Shown: positions 9,289 through 17,858, counted from the first letter of the stretch. The stretch is DNA of 64,000 nucleotides from Allochromatium tepidum (GCF_018409545.1 NZ_AP024563.1:1-64000), one strand, 5' to 3'. Program-made: numbers and translations. Notes: generated by a model not told the origin, from the letters alone.

Positions 9289-9867
9289 TCAATCCTTCCA
9301 GCGCCCGAAGCCGGGGATCTCGACCTGACGCTCATCGAAGATCCCGGCATCGGCGCCGATGTGACAACGGTTGCACTGACTGAAACTGCCGACCTCCGGA
9401 TTGTCCGTAACCAGACGCGCCGGGATCCGATGATGCTTGCGGATGAAATAGGGCGTTTCGGTGATGCGCGGCAGACCGGCGTCGGAGCCGGACGCACCGG
9501 GCACGGCGAAGGCCCGTTCGCGGACGCGCGCCGATCGGTCGGCGGCGTTGGCCGTCAGATAGGTTCGCAACTCGGCGACCAGGTCATCCGGCAACGAGGC
9601 GTCATCCCCATAGTGATCGGCGAGCGACTCGGGCGCCAGGATCCGGTTCCAGGACGCCGCCGGCAGGACTCCGGGCGGATAGGCCAGATGGCAGGAACCG
9701 CACTCCTGGAGATAGGCCGGCTGAGTGGCTGGAGCGATGTTCGGAAACATCCGCAGCCAACGGCGCCAATCCCGAGTCTCGTCGCCCGTGGCCGCCAGGG
9801 CGGCGCCGGTCGCGACGAGCAACAGACCCATCAGCGCAAATCGGGCGATGGAAGGGCGTTGAAGCAT
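9289..9867 (-). CDS. Diheme cytochrome c (DHC family), copy 2
   Basis: Periplasmic electron-transfer protein of the DHC family, 192 residues. A signal peptide ends near residue 26 (GAALAATG). The two heme sites are CGSCH (56-60) and CNRCH (165-169), the second in the characteristic C-terminal block NPEVGSFSQCN. DHC proteins accept electrons from membrane b561 and pass them to the oxygen-binding SHP cytochrome. The b561 gene lies 37 bases upstream on the same strand. A paralogue sits at 11132-11728 on the other arm of this locus, sharing the C-terminal blocks LPRIT and NPEVGSFSQCN. Confidence 0.92.
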   Translation of the reverse strand: MLQRPSIARFALMGLLLVATGAALAATGDETRDWRRWLRMFPNIAPATQPAYLQECGSCHLAYPPGVLPAASWNRILAPESLADHYGDDASLPDDLVAELRTYLTANAADRSARVRERAFAVPGASGSDAGLPRITETPYFIRKHHRIPARLVTDNPEVGSFSQCNRCHIGADAGIFDERQVEIPGFGRWKD

Positions 9868-9904
9868 GGTAGCGGCTCTCCAGGTCTAATGTGTCGCGAA
9901 ACGC

Positions 9905-10528
9905 TCATTCGATCTCTTTCCGCTTGTAGCCGCTGATCATGGCGCCGATCAGGTTTTCGTGATGCAGCAGGCTGGAGACCAGCACCCCGGCCACGTGGAT
10001 CAGGATCAGACCGAGCGTGAGATTGGCGAGCACCTCATGGGTCTCTTCCAGGACATCGCCCCAGAACGCCGGCAGACCGCGCATCACATCAGCCAGCGGA
10101 CCGGCGAATTCCTCCGCGCCATAGAGCGCCAGACCGCTGATCCCGGTCGCGGCGACACTGATCAGGAGCAGCAGGATCATGGCCCCGCCCGCCGGATTGT
10201 GCCCCAGATAACGCGGTGCGCGCAGACTCACGACATCGCGCAGATAGGCCAGCACCGCGCCCGGACCGCGCACGAAGTCGCTGAAGCGCGCATAGCGCGT
10301 GCCGATCAGACCCCACACCAGACGCACGGCGACGAGGGTGAGCACCAGATAACCGGCCCAGACATGGACGCCGAGCAAATCGTCCTCGACGATGAAGGCG
10401 GTGGCGAATCCGGCCACCAGTGACCAATGGAAGACGCGCACCAGCGGATCCCAGACGCGAATGCGTTCGGATGTCTTCGGTTCGGAGTGATTGGGCGGGG
10501 TGGTGTCGGTCGGATAGGCGTTCGGCAT
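9905..10528 (-). CDS. Diheme cytochrome b561, HupC/SHP-operon type
   Basis: Inner-membrane cytochrome b of 207 residues that would take electrons from the quinone pool and deliver them to periplasmic DHC. Four membrane segments are visible, with histidines at the expected ends (VFHWSLVAG, LLGVHVWAGY, HEVLANLTLGLILIHVAG). The RVWDPLVRVFHW start is typical of this family. The start at 10528 is chosen because GGAGAA lies eight bases upstream; an ATG at 10555 has no ribosome binding site. It is transcribed divergently from the SHP gene. Confidence 0.92.
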   Translation of the reverse strand: MPNAYPTDTTPPNHSEPKTSERIRVWDPLVRVFHWSLVAGFATAFIVEDDLLGVHVWAGYLVLTLVAVRLVWGLIGTRYARFSDFVRGPGAVLAYLRDVVSLRAPRYLGHNPAGGAMILLLLISVAATGISGLALYGAEEFAGPLADVMRGLPAFWGDVLEETHEVLANLTLGLILIHVAGVLVSSLLHHENLIGAMISGYKRKEIE

Positions 10529-10636
10529 GGCTGAGTTCTCCGTACAGGATGTCATGGTCGGTTCGTCGGTTCGGGCGTGTCGAGGCCCTGGAGCGGCAGA
10601 TTAACCACGGGCACCTGACCGAAAGCCGGCAACCGC

Positions 10637-10657
10637 TGTCAGCCTTTTGTCAGGCAG
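10637..10657. promoter_or_regulatory. Direct repeat resembling an OmpR/PhoB-family operator
   Basis: Two TGTCAG half-sites start 11 bases apart (10637 and 10648) in the 218-base divergent region between the b561 and SHP genes. An 11-base repeat of CTGTCA-like half-sites is the classic architecture bound by PhoB/OmpR-family regulators. A TAAGCT that could serve as a weak -10 lies at 10665-10670. An OmpR-family regulator is encoded 2 kb away in the same locus and is the natural candidate, but a Pho-regulon site is also possible. Confidence 0.45.
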
Positions 10658-10746
10658 TCCTCCGTAAGCTGTCGGCACAGCCTGACCCAGCCGGCGGGAA
10701 CCCCGACCGGCGCCGGGCTGACCGATCACGAACGGAGAACCGACCG

Positions 10747-11115
10747 ATGAAACGACACCTCACCACTGTACTGCCCAGCATCCTGTTGGGCGCAGGCACC
10801 TTGATTCTGCCGGCCACGCTCTGGGCCGCCGATCCGGCCGCCGGAGCCGCCGGCTGGACCAAGGAATATCCGCAGGCGGACGGATCCGCACCGCGCAGTT
10901 GCGTGACCTGTCATGGTCGCGACCTGACCCGGCCCGGGCGTCAGGCCAACACCGGCAAGGTCATCGAACCCATGGCACCCTCGGTCAATCCGCAGCGCCT
11001 CACCGATCCGGCCAAGATCGAGAAATGGCTGACCCGCAACTGCCGCTGGACCCTGGGCCGCGAGTGCACCGCCGATGAAAAGGCCGATTTCATCGCCTAT
11101 ATCAAGACTCAATGA
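10747..11115 (+). CDS. SHP-type oxygen-binding cytochrome c (DUF1924)
   Basis: Small periplasmic monoheme cytochrome of 122 residues, like the Rhodobacter sphaeroides heme protein SHP, whose heme iron transiently binds oxygen. A signal peptide ends near ALWAAD (about residue 28). The single heme site is CVTCH (52-56). Asn98, followed by Cys99 with a partner at Cys107 (RNCRWTLGREC), fits the SHP pattern of an asparagine heme ligand next to a disulfide. GGAGAA precedes the ATG. A DHC gene follows after 16 bases and b561 is divergent, which is the known SHP-DHC-b561 grouping. Confidence 0.9.
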   Translation: MKRHLTTVLPSILLGAGTLILPATLWAADPAAGAAGWTKEYPQADGSAPRSCVTCHGRDLTRPGRQANTGKVIEPMAPSVNPQRLTDPAKIEKWLTRNCRWTLGRECTADEKADFIAYIKTQ

Positions 11116-11131
11116 GCCGGAGAATCGACAC

Positions 11132-11728
11132 ATGCGCCCGTTTCCATACAAATCCGTCCTGACACTCCTGCTCACCGGCACGCTGGCCATGGGCACGGTC
11201 CATCTGGCGTTCGCCGACGATGACGACGATGATGACGACGACGAGCGCGGCCGCGAAAGAAGCGGCTTGTTCGAGTCGCGTCAGACACCGGCGCCGGTCG
11301 TCAACGCCACCTACAGTCAGGAGTGCGGATCCTGCCACATGGCCTATCAGCCGGGTCTGCTCCCGCCGCAGGCCTGGGCGCAGATCATGACACCGGAGGC
11401 GCTGGCCAATCATTACGGTGACGATGCCAGTCTGTCCGAGGAACTGCGTACCGAGATCAGCACCTTCCTGGGCGCCGACGCCTCCGATGTGTCGTTGCAG
11501 ATGGTCCCGAGCGGCGCCGGCAACGCGGGCGGAGCCTCCGCTCTGCCACGCATCACCGACAGCGTCGACTTCAAGCGTGAGCACGACGAGATCCCGGCCC
11601 GTCTGGTGACGGGCAACCCCGAGGTCGGCAGTTTCAGCCAGTGCAATGCCTGTCATCGCAAGGCCGCCGAAGGCAATTACGACGAACGCTGGATCGACAT
11701 TCCGGGTCATGGCCCCTGGAAGGACTGA
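11132..11728 (+). CDS. Diheme cytochrome c (DHC family), copy 1
   Basis: Periplasmic diheme electron carrier of 198 residues, predicted partner of SHP. A signal peptide (to about residue 28) runs straight into nine consecutive aspartates (29-37), which is unusual. Heme sites are CGSCH (65-69) and CNACH (171-175), and the C-terminal NPEVGSFSQCN block matches copy 2 at 9289-9867. The ATG is preceded by CCGGAGAAT. It is probably co-transcribed with the SHP gene 16 bases upstream. Confidence 0.92.
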   Translation: MRPFPYKSVLTLLLTGTLAMGTVHLAFADDDDDDDDDERGRERSGLFESRQTPAPVVNATYSQECGSCHMAYQPGLLPPQAWAQIMTPEALANHYGDDASLSEELRTEISTFLGADASDVSLQMVPSGAGNAGGASALPRITDSVDFKREHDEIPARLVTGNPEVGSFSQCNACHRKAAEGNYDERWIDIPGHGPWKD

Positions 11729-11753
11729 GCGCTGGAGCGGTTGCCGTGTGTTC

Positions 11754-11788
11754 CGGACATCGTGCGAATCCACGCTTCCCGATGTCCG
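11754..11788. other. Inverted repeat downstream of DHC gene
   Basis: Nine-base arms CGGACATCG and CGATGTCCG are separated by 17 bases in the 218-base gap after the DHC gene. No T-run follows, so it is either a weak transcript-end hairpin or a regulator site ahead of the next gene set. Confidence 0.35.
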
Positions 11789-11946
11789 CGGACGTGCGGC
11801 AATCGCGCGCATTCCCCGAGTCGATGGGGTCTGCAACTGACGATTCGCTGACGAGATCGGCCAGGGTTCGGTCAGTGCCTGTCCGTTAAGCCGGACCCAA
11901 GTCGCCACGATACCGTGGTCGACATCACCAGCCGGAGGAAAGAACC

Positions 11947-12186
11947 ATGACGCCGACACATTCGATCCTTGACCAAGTCAAACCCCAACCGTATCCGGCC
12001 ATGTTTCGGCGCGCGGCCCGTCCGAGTGCCGCCGGACGTCGGCCATACCACGGCCTGGCGGTCCATCGATCCACGCCGACCGAACGAAGCCGCCCTGAAA
12101 TCATCGAACCCGTGCTCAGTATCGAGGAAGCGATCCGCCGCTTTACCGAAGAGCAGCCGGCGCAGCTCTATCGCGGCGGAGCCTGA
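11947..12186 (+). CDS. Small hypothetical protein in cytochrome/two-component operon
   Basis: Short reading frame of 79 codons that I do not recognise. It is supported by a very strong ribosome binding site (GGAGGAAAGAACC before ATG) and by a two-base gap to the next gene. The product is basic, with no signal peptide or membrane segment, and ends in an acidic helix-like stretch (SIEEAIRRFTEEQ). Its position as the first gene before PepSY, the response regulator and the kinase suggests a role tied to that regulatory set, but no function can be assigned. Confidence 0.55.
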   Translation: MTPTHSILDQVKPQPYPAMFRRAARPSAAGRRPYHGLAVHRSTPTERSRPEIIEPVLSIEEAIRRFTEEQPAQLYRGGA

Positions 12187-12188
12187 CG

Positions 12189-12557
12189 ATGGCATCTTCA
12201 TCGATGCGATCCGTCATCCTCATCGGCCTGCTGAGCCTTATTCCGCTTCAGGCCGGCGCCGATGATGGGGTGGACGACGGCAGGGCCGAATGGTATGAGC
12301 AGCCGCACAGGCACGATCATGAACTCGCGCGCGAGGCGCGTCTGCGCGGCGAGATCCGACCGATCGCCGGGATACTGCGTCAGGTCGGCGAGCAGGTGCC
12401 CGGCGAGGTGATCGGGATCGAACTCGAGCGCGGGAAGCGCGCCGGCCGGCCGGTCTGGATCTACGAGATCAAGATCCTGAGCCCCGACGGGCGTCGGCAG
12501 GAGGTCGAGGTCGACGCCGGTGACGGACGAATCCTGCAACTGGAGGAGGACGACTGA
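12189..12557 (+). CDS. Exported PepSY-domain protein
   Basis: Predicted periplasmic protein of 122 residues. A signal peptide (about 1-24, ending LQAGA) precedes one PepSY-type fold: the repeated pattern of a basic helix, a V-IELERGKRAGRPVWIYEIKI strand pair and a final VEVDAGDGRILQLEEDD is typical. Such proteins often sit beside two-component systems and may tune sensor or protease activity. The last base overlaps the response regulator start (TGATG), so the two are translationally coupled. Confidence 0.8.
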   Translation: MASSSMRSVILIGLLSLIPLQAGADDGVDDGRAEWYEQPHRHDHELAREARLRGEIRPIAGILRQVGEQVPGEVIGIELERGKRAGRPVWIYEIKILSPDGRRQEVEVDAGDGRILQLEEDD

Positions 12558-13234
12558 TGCGCCTGCTGTTGGTTGAAGACGACGACCGGGTCGCCGAGAC
12601 GGTGACGGCCGGTCTGACGGCCGCCGGTTTCCTGGTCGAGCGCGCCCGCGACGGGCGCGAGGCCTGGTTCATGGGCGACACCGAACCCTATGCCGCCGCC
12701 ATCCTGGATCTCGGGCTACCGGGACTCGATGGGCTGTCGGTCCTGCGCCAGTGGCGCGCCGCCGGTCAGCGGCTGCCGGTGCTGATCCTGAGCGCGCGCG
12801 GCGACTGGACCGAGCGCGTCGAGGGCATCGAGGCCGGCGCCGACGACTATCTGCCCAAGCCCTTCCGGTTCGAGGAACTGCTCGCGCGCGTGCGGGCGCT
12901 GATCCGCCGCGCCGCCGGTCAGCCGGCACCCGTCCTCGTCCACGGACCCTTCCGACTCGACACCCGACGCCGGACCCTGAGCCGCGACGGGCTACCCATC
13001 CATCTCTCGCCCCAGGAATACCGTCTGGTCAGCTATCTGATGCAGCAGGCCGGGCGCGTCGTCTCGCAACAGGAGCTGACCGAGCAGCTCTATGCCCAGG
13101 ACTTCGAGCGCGACTCCAACTCGGTCGAAGTGCTGGTCGGGCGGGTGCGGCGCAAGCTGGGGGCCGATCTGATCCGGACCCGGCGCGGATTCGGCTATCT
13201 GATCGAGGCGGACGACGCCTCGCACGCCCCATGA
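12557..13234 (+). CDS. OmpR/PhoP-family response regulator
   Basis: DNA-binding response regulator of 225 residues. The receiver domain (1-118) has the acidic pocket EDDD (7-10), the phosphoacceptor Asp51 (ILDLGLPG) and Lys in LPKPF. A winged-helix domain (about 125-220) carries the LSPQEYRLVSYLM and SNSVEVLVGRVRRKL motifs. It is paired with the histidine kinase 31 bases downstream and probably controls the adjoining cytochrome genes; the 11-base direct repeat at 10637 is a candidate target. Confidence 0.93.
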   Translation: MRLLLVEDDDRVAETVTAGLTAAGFLVERARDGREAWFMGDTEPYAAAILDLGLPGLDGLSVLRQWRAAGQRLPVLILSARGDWTERVEGIEAGADDYLPKPFRFEELLARVRALIRRAAGQPAPVLVHGPFRLDTRRRTLSRDGLPIHLSPQEYRLVSYLMQQAGRVVSQQELTEQLYAQDFERDSNSVEVLVGRVRRKLGADLIRTRRGFGYLIEADDASHAP

Positions 13235-13265
13235 TCCACGACTTCGGATTCGGAGCCGGCGCCGC

Positions 13266-14642
13266 ATGAGACGCCGATCGCTGCGGGCGCGACTCTGGCT
13301 CGGCGCCCTGATCTCGATCACGCCGGCCCTGCTGATCGCCTGGCTCGGGCTGGCGAATCTCTTCGAACGCCATGTCGAGCGTCACCTCGGCGCTGAATTG
13401 GAGGTGCGGCTCAATCAGCTCGCCGCCGCCGTCGAGATCGCCCCCGACGGCTCGATCCGTCTGACCCAGGAACCCCAGTCTCCCGCTTTCGCTCAACCCC
13501 TGAGCGGCCATTACTGGCAGATCGACCGTCCCGATCAGGCCGGTGTCCTGCGTTCGCGTTCGCTCTGGGACGAGGTGCTGATCCTGCCGGACGACGACCT
13601 CGCTCCCGGCGTGATCCATGCCCATCGTTTGCCGGGACCGGCCGGACAGTCGCTCCTGGTGCGCGAGCGGCGCATCCGGGTCGCGGCGGACCCCGAGCCG
13701 GTCGAGCTGCGGCTGATCCTGGCCCAGGATCGCGTCGAGCTGATCGCCGCGCGCGCCAATTTCGCCGCCGACATGCGCCCCTATCTGGGACTGATCGCCT
13801 TCCTGCTCACGCTCGCCACCCTGGTTCAGATCCAGACCGGACTGGCTCCCCTGGAGGCACTGCGTCGCGAGGTCGGCGCCATCCGAGCCGGTCGTGCCTC
13901 ACGGCTGGTCGCGAGCGGCGCCGATGAGGTCCGGCCGCTGGTCGCCGAACTCAACGCCCTGCTGGAGGCCCGCGAACGCTCCGTCGAGCGGGCGCGTGCC
14001 TGGACCGCCGATCTCGCCCACGGACTCAAGACCCCGCTCAGCGTGCTGGCCGCTGATGCCGAGCGTCTGCGCCGGGCCGGTCATCCGGATCTGGCCGAGG
14101 ACTTGGACCAACTGGCCCTGACCATGCGTCGGCGCGTCGAGCGCGAGCTGATCCGCGCGCGCGTGCGCTCCGGCCATCCGCCGCATGCCGCGCGCACCGA
14201 GGTCGTCGAGAATCTCGCACGCCTGCGGCGCACCCTGGAGCGCACCCCCGAAGGCGAACGGATCGACTGGCGAATCACGGCTCCCGAGCGGGTCACCGTG
14301 GCGCTGATGGCGGACGATCTGCTCGAATTGCTCGGCAATCTGCTGGAGAATGCGGCCAAGTGGGCGCGCGAACGGGTCGAGATCCGGGTGTCGACGTCAC
14401 CGGAAGTCGAGGGACAGGTCGAGATCCGGATCGCCGATGACGGCCCAGGCGTCCCGCCCGCGCACTGGCCGCGACTCGGCGAGCGTGGTCTACGGCTCGA
14501 CGAGCGTCGGGCCGGCACTGGGCTGGGACTGGCGATCGTGCGCGATGTGGTCGAAGCCTATGGCGGCACGCTCGGCTTCGGGCGCGCCGAGTTGGGTGGA
14601 CTGCTGGTATGGGTCAGGCTGCCGGGGATGGTATCCGCCTGA
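13266..14642 (+). CDS. Membrane sensor histidine kinase (PhoQ/QseC-like)
   Basis: Two-component sensor kinase of 458 residues. A first membrane helix lies at about 10-32 and a periplasmic sensor domain at about 33-170. A second helix near 178-198 is followed by a short HAMP-like linker. The dimerisation/phosphoacceptor box is DLAHGLKTPLS with His252. The ATPase domain has the N box (NLLENAAKWARE), G1 (IADDGPGVP) and G2 (GTGLGLAIV). It is the partner of the response regulator just upstream. The periplasmic part has no cysteines or heme motif, so the signal sensed is not evident. Confidence 0.93.
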   Translation: MRRRSLRARLWLGALISITPALLIAWLGLANLFERHVERHLGAELEVRLNQLAAAVEIAPDGSIRLTQEPQSPAFAQPLSGHYWQIDRPDQAGVLRSRSLWDEVLILPDDDLAPGVIHAHRLPGPAGQSLLVRERRIRVAADPEPVELRLILAQDRVELIAARANFAADMRPYLGLIAFLLTLATLVQIQTGLAPLEALRREVGAIRAGRASRLVASGADEVRPLVAELNALLEARERSVERARAWTADLAHGLKTPLSVLAADAERLRRAGHPDLAEDLDQLALTMRRRVERELIRARVRSGHPPHAARTEVVENLARLRRTLERTPEGERIDWRITAPERVTVALMADDLLELLGNLLENAAKWARERVEIRVSTSPEVEGQVEIRIADDGPGVPPAHWPRLGERGLRLDERRAGTGLGLAIVRDVVEAYGGTLGFGRAELGGLLVWVRLPGMVSA

Positions 14643-15039
14643 ACCCGGTCCGCCGCTCTCCGGTGATCGAGGTACGGGTCGGCCCGCACCCGCGTTGTGC
14701 ATTGACCGCCGATTCGACACCCGCTACCCTCAAGTCCGGCATCCTGTCTCATTTGCTGCCGGCGATCGTCGGGGCGCGGCGGTTGATGCTGCCGGTCGGC
14801 GATACCGCCACCGAGATCGGCGAGGTGGTGCAACGGGCGCTCAAAGGTCAGTTCAAGGCGCGGGTCACGCAGCGCACCACGGCGCTGCAAGTGCTCTATA
14901 TCCTGATGTTGGGCACACCCAGATGCGCCGTCGCGCACCGCGAGTCTGGCCCAGAGCGCGCATTCATCGGCAGGCGCCGGAGGAACGTGACTGAAAGGCC
15001 CATGATGGCTTCAAGCGAACTCACTCGAAGGATCCCGAC
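14643..15039 (+). other. Gap before restriction island; possible coding remnant
   Basis: This stretch of 397 bases has no convincing gene. One plus-strand frame stays open through it, with a hydrophobic, well-biased part around 14730-14910 (LPAIVGARRLMLPVGD), but it lacks a good start and does not resemble a family I know. It may be the remains of a gene cut when the type I restriction cassette was inserted. Confidence 0.3.
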
Positions 15040-16605
15040 ATGATCACCGGCCACATCAAGAGCCGGATCGACCAGATCTGGAACGCCTTCTGGTCCGGCG
15101 GCATCTCCAACCCGCTCGAGGTGATCGAGCAGATCACGTATCTGCTCTTCCTCCGCCGGCTGGACGACCTGCACACGCTGGAGGAGAACAAGTCCGCCCG
15201 GCTCGGGCGGCCGATGGAGCGCCGGGTGTTCCCCGAGGGCAACGACGGCATCGGCAAGGACGGGGGCCGCCCCTACGACGACCTGCGCTGGTCGCGCTTC
15301 AAGCACTTCGCCCCGGTCGACATGTATGCCGTGATCGGCGAGCACGTCTTCCCGTTCCTGCGCAACGAGCTGGCCCGCCAGCACGGCGGCGACGACTCCA
15401 CCTACGCGCACCACATGAAGGACGCGCGCTTCACCATCCCCACGCCGGCGCTGCTGGCGAAGGTGGTGGACCTGCTCGACGCGGTGCCGATGGAGGACCG
15501 CGACACCAAGGGCGACCTCTACGAGTACATGCTCGGCAAGATCGCCGGCGCCGGGCAGAACGGCCAGTTCCGCACCCCGCGCCACATCATCCGGCTGATG
15601 GTGGAGCTGACCGCGCCGCAGCCCACCGACGTGATCTGCGATCCGGCCTGCGGCACCGCGGGCTTCCTCGTCGCCGCCGGCGAACATCTGCGCGAGCGCC
15701 ACCCGAACCTCCTGCACGACGCGAGGCTGCGCGAGCACTTCCACCACCGCATGTTCCACGGCTTCGACTTCGACCACACCATGCTGCGCATCGGCAGCAT
15801 GAACATGCTGCTGCACGGCGTGGAGAACCCCGACATCCGCTACCGCGACTCCTTGGCGCAGGACCACGCGGGCGAGGAGGAGAAGTACACGCTGGTGCTG
15901 GCCAATCCGCCCTTCGCCGGCAGCCTGGACTACGAGAACACCGCCAAGGACCTGCTGCAGATCGTCAAGACCAAGAAGACCGAGCTGCTGTTCCTGGCGC
16001 TCTTCCTGCGCCTGCTCAAAGCCGGCGGCCGCGCCGCGGTGATCGTGCCCGACGGCGTACTGTTCGGCAGCAGCACCGCGCACAAGCAACTGCGCCGCAT
16101 GCTGGTGGAAGAGCACAAGCTCGACGCCGTGGTCAAGCTGCCCGGCGGCGTGTTCCGGCCCTACGCGGGCGTGTCCACCGCGATCCTGCTCTTCACCAAG
16201 ACGAATTCCGGCGGCACCGACCAGGTGTGGTTCTACGAGGTCGCGGCCGACGGCTGGAGCCTGGACGACAAGCGCACGCCGCTGCTGCCGGAGGACAAGC
16301 TCGGCCCGGTGCCGCGCGCACCGCTGAGCGAGGACGAACACGCTAAGAACAACCTGCCCGACCTGCTGGCGCGCTGGGCGCAGCGCTCAGGCGCCGAGCG
16401 CGAACGCCCGCGCACCGCGCAGAGCTTCTGCGTGCCCAAGGCCGACATCGCCGCGCAGGGCTACGACCTCTCGCTCAACCGCTACAAGGAGGTGGTGCAC
16501 GAGGCGGTGGAGCACCGCGCGCCGAAGGAGATCCTGGCGGAGCTGGCGAAGCTGGAGGAGGAGATCCAGCGGGGGATGAAGGAGTTGGAGGGGATGCTCA
16601 AGTGA
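15040..16605 (+). CDS. hsdM: Type I restriction-modification methyltransferase subunit HsdM
   Basis: N6-adenine methyltransferase subunit of a type I restriction-modification system, 521 residues. An N-terminal HsdM domain (1-150) precedes the methylase domain with SAM-binding motif I DPACGTAGFL (from Asp201) and catalytic motif IV NPPF (Asn289). The C-terminal helices should bind HsdS. The stop overlaps the GTG start of hsdS (GTGA), indicating coupled translation. Codon use is GAC- and CTG-rich with few of the GAT codons favoured nearby, consistent with acquisition by transfer. Confidence 0.95.
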   Translation: MITGHIKSRIDQIWNAFWSGGISNPLEVIEQITYLLFLRRLDDLHTLEENKSARLGRPMERRVFPEGNDGIGKDGGRPYDDLRWSRFKHFAPVDMYAVIGEHVFPFLRNELARQHGGDDSTYAHHMKDARFTIPTPALLAKVVDLLDAVPMEDRDTKGDLYEYMLGKIAGAGQNGQFRTPRHIIRLMVELTAPQPTDVICDPACGTAGFLVAAGEHLRERHPNLLHDARLREHFHHRMFHGFDFDHTMLRIGSMNMLLHGVENPDIRYRDSLAQDHAGEEEKYTLVLANPPFAGSLDYENTAKDLLQIVKTKKTELLFLALFLRLLKAGGRAAVIVPDGVLFGSSTAHKQLRRMLVEEHKLDAVVKLPGGVFRPYAGVSTAILLFTKTNSGGTDQVWFYEVAADGWSLDDKRTPLLPEDKLGPVPRAPLSEDEHAKNNLPDLLARWAQRSGAERERPRTAQSFCVPKADIAAQGYDLSLNRYKEVVHEAVEHRAPKEILAELAKLEEEIQRGMKELEGMLK

Positions 16606-17747
16606 TCTCCCGTAGTTCCTTGACCGACACCTACCCGAAGAAGCAGTTGGGCGATGTGGTCGAGTTCCTCGACAGCATGCGTCGCCCAGTCACCGAGTCA
16701 GACCGGCGCGCCGGAGAGTACCCGTACTACGGCGCAAATGGTCTGCAGGGGACCATCGACGACTTCATCTTTGACGAGCCGCTGTTGCTACTTGCGGAAG
16801 ATGGTGGGCACTTTGGCTCGCCTGACAGAGGCATTGCCTACCGCGTCTCTGGCAAGACGTGGGTGAATAACCATGCGCATGTGCTGCGCCCGAAGGCGTG
16901 CGTCGATTTGGGGTTTCTATGTCGTGTTCTTGAGAACTACGACGTCACGCCTTGGGTCACCGGAACAACGCGCGGGAAGCTTACTCAGGCCGGGGCCGCG
17001 CAGATCGTAGTTCCGCTCCCTCCCCTCCCCGAGCAGCGGCGGATTGCGGAGATCCTGGACAAGGCGGACGCGCTGCGGGCCAAGCGCCGCGCCGCCCTCG
17101 CCCAGCTCGACACCCTCACCCAATCCATCTTCCTCGACATGTTCGGCGACCCCGCCACGAATCCGAAGGGGTGGCCCAAGAAACCATTCGGAGAGGTGTG
17201 CGAGACCAGGCTTGGCAAGATGCTCGATCAGAAGCAGCAGACGGGCCAGAATCGCCGGCCTTATCTTCGCAATGCGAACGTGCAGTGGTTCCGGTTCGAC
17301 ATCACCAACCTTCTGGAAATGGACTTTGACGAGGACGAGCGGCGGATTCTGAGGCTGCAGCCTGGTGACTTACTGATCTGCGAAGGCGGTGAGCCAGGAC
17401 GCGCAGCTGTCTGGCAAGGCGAAATTGAAGAATGCTATTTCCAGAAAGCCCTGCATCGGGCTCGCCCTGATCGACGACTGGCAGCCCCTGACTATCTCGC
17501 ATGGCTTCTTTGGTTTCTTGTCAAGCGTGGCGGCCTAAGTGGAGTGACATCGGCGACGATCGCCCATTTGACTGGCGAGAAGCTCGCCGTTCTTCCAACG
17601 ATGCTTCCGCCTGTCGACCTTCAGCGTCTCTTTGTTTGCCGCGTCGCGGGCATCAAAACACTGGCGACAAACCAGCGTGCATCGCTGCACCAACTCGACG
17701 CCCTGTTCGCCTCCCTCCAGCACCGCGCCTTCCGGGGAGAGCTGTAG
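16602..17747 (+). CDS. hsdS: Type I restriction-modification specificity subunit HsdS
   Basis: DNA-recognition subunit of 381 residues. Two target-recognition domains (about 10-140 and 190-340) are each followed by a conserved helical spacer: PEQRRIAEILDKADALRAKR in the centre, and the C-terminal LHQLDALFASLQHRAF. The start is GTG, overlapping the hsdM stop. The target-recognition parts have lower G+C and different codon use from hsdM, as expected for rapidly exchanged specificity domains. Each domain should read one half of a bipartite target, which cannot be predicted from the sequence. Confidence 0.94.
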   Translation: MISRSSLTDTYPKKQLGDVVEFLDSMRRPVTESDRRAGEYPYYGANGLQGTIDDFIFDEPLLLLAEDGGHFGSPDRGIAYRVSGKTWVNNHAHVLRPKACVDLGFLCRVLENYDVTPWVTGTTRGKLTQAGAAQIVVPLPPLPEQRRIAEILDKADALRAKRRAALAQLDTLTQSIFLDMFGDPATNPKGWPKKPFGEVCETRLGKMLDQKQQTGQNRRPYLRNANVQWFRFDITNLLEMDFDEDERRILRLQPGDLLICEGGEPGRAAVWQGEIEECYFQKALHRARPDRRLAAPDYLAWLLWFLVKRGGLSGVTSATIAHLTGEKLAVLPTMLPPVDLQRLFVCRVAGIKTLATNQRASLHQLDALFASLQHRAFRGEL

Positions 17748-17821
17748 CCATGCGTGGCGAGTTCATCGGCGTGTACTCCAAGCCGGGTGCCGGAGCCGGT
17801 GGCAGAGGTTAGGCCAATCAA

Positions 17822-17858
17822 CCTTGCAATTGCGGAGCGCCGCTCCATAATTGCAAGG
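17822..17858. promoter_or_regulatory. 37-base palindromic promoter/operator
   Basis: Arms CCTTGCAATTGCGGAGCG (17822-17839) and CGCTCCATAATTGCAAGG (17841-17858) form an inverted repeat around one central base, with 16 of 18 positions paired. It ends immediately before the ATG at 17859. Inside it, TTGCAA (17824-17829) and CATAAT (17846-17851) are spaced 16 bases apart like -35 and -10 elements, which would place the transcript start at or next to the ATG. This suggests a self-contained, possibly autoregulated promoter for a near-leaderless mRNA. Confidence 0.65.
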
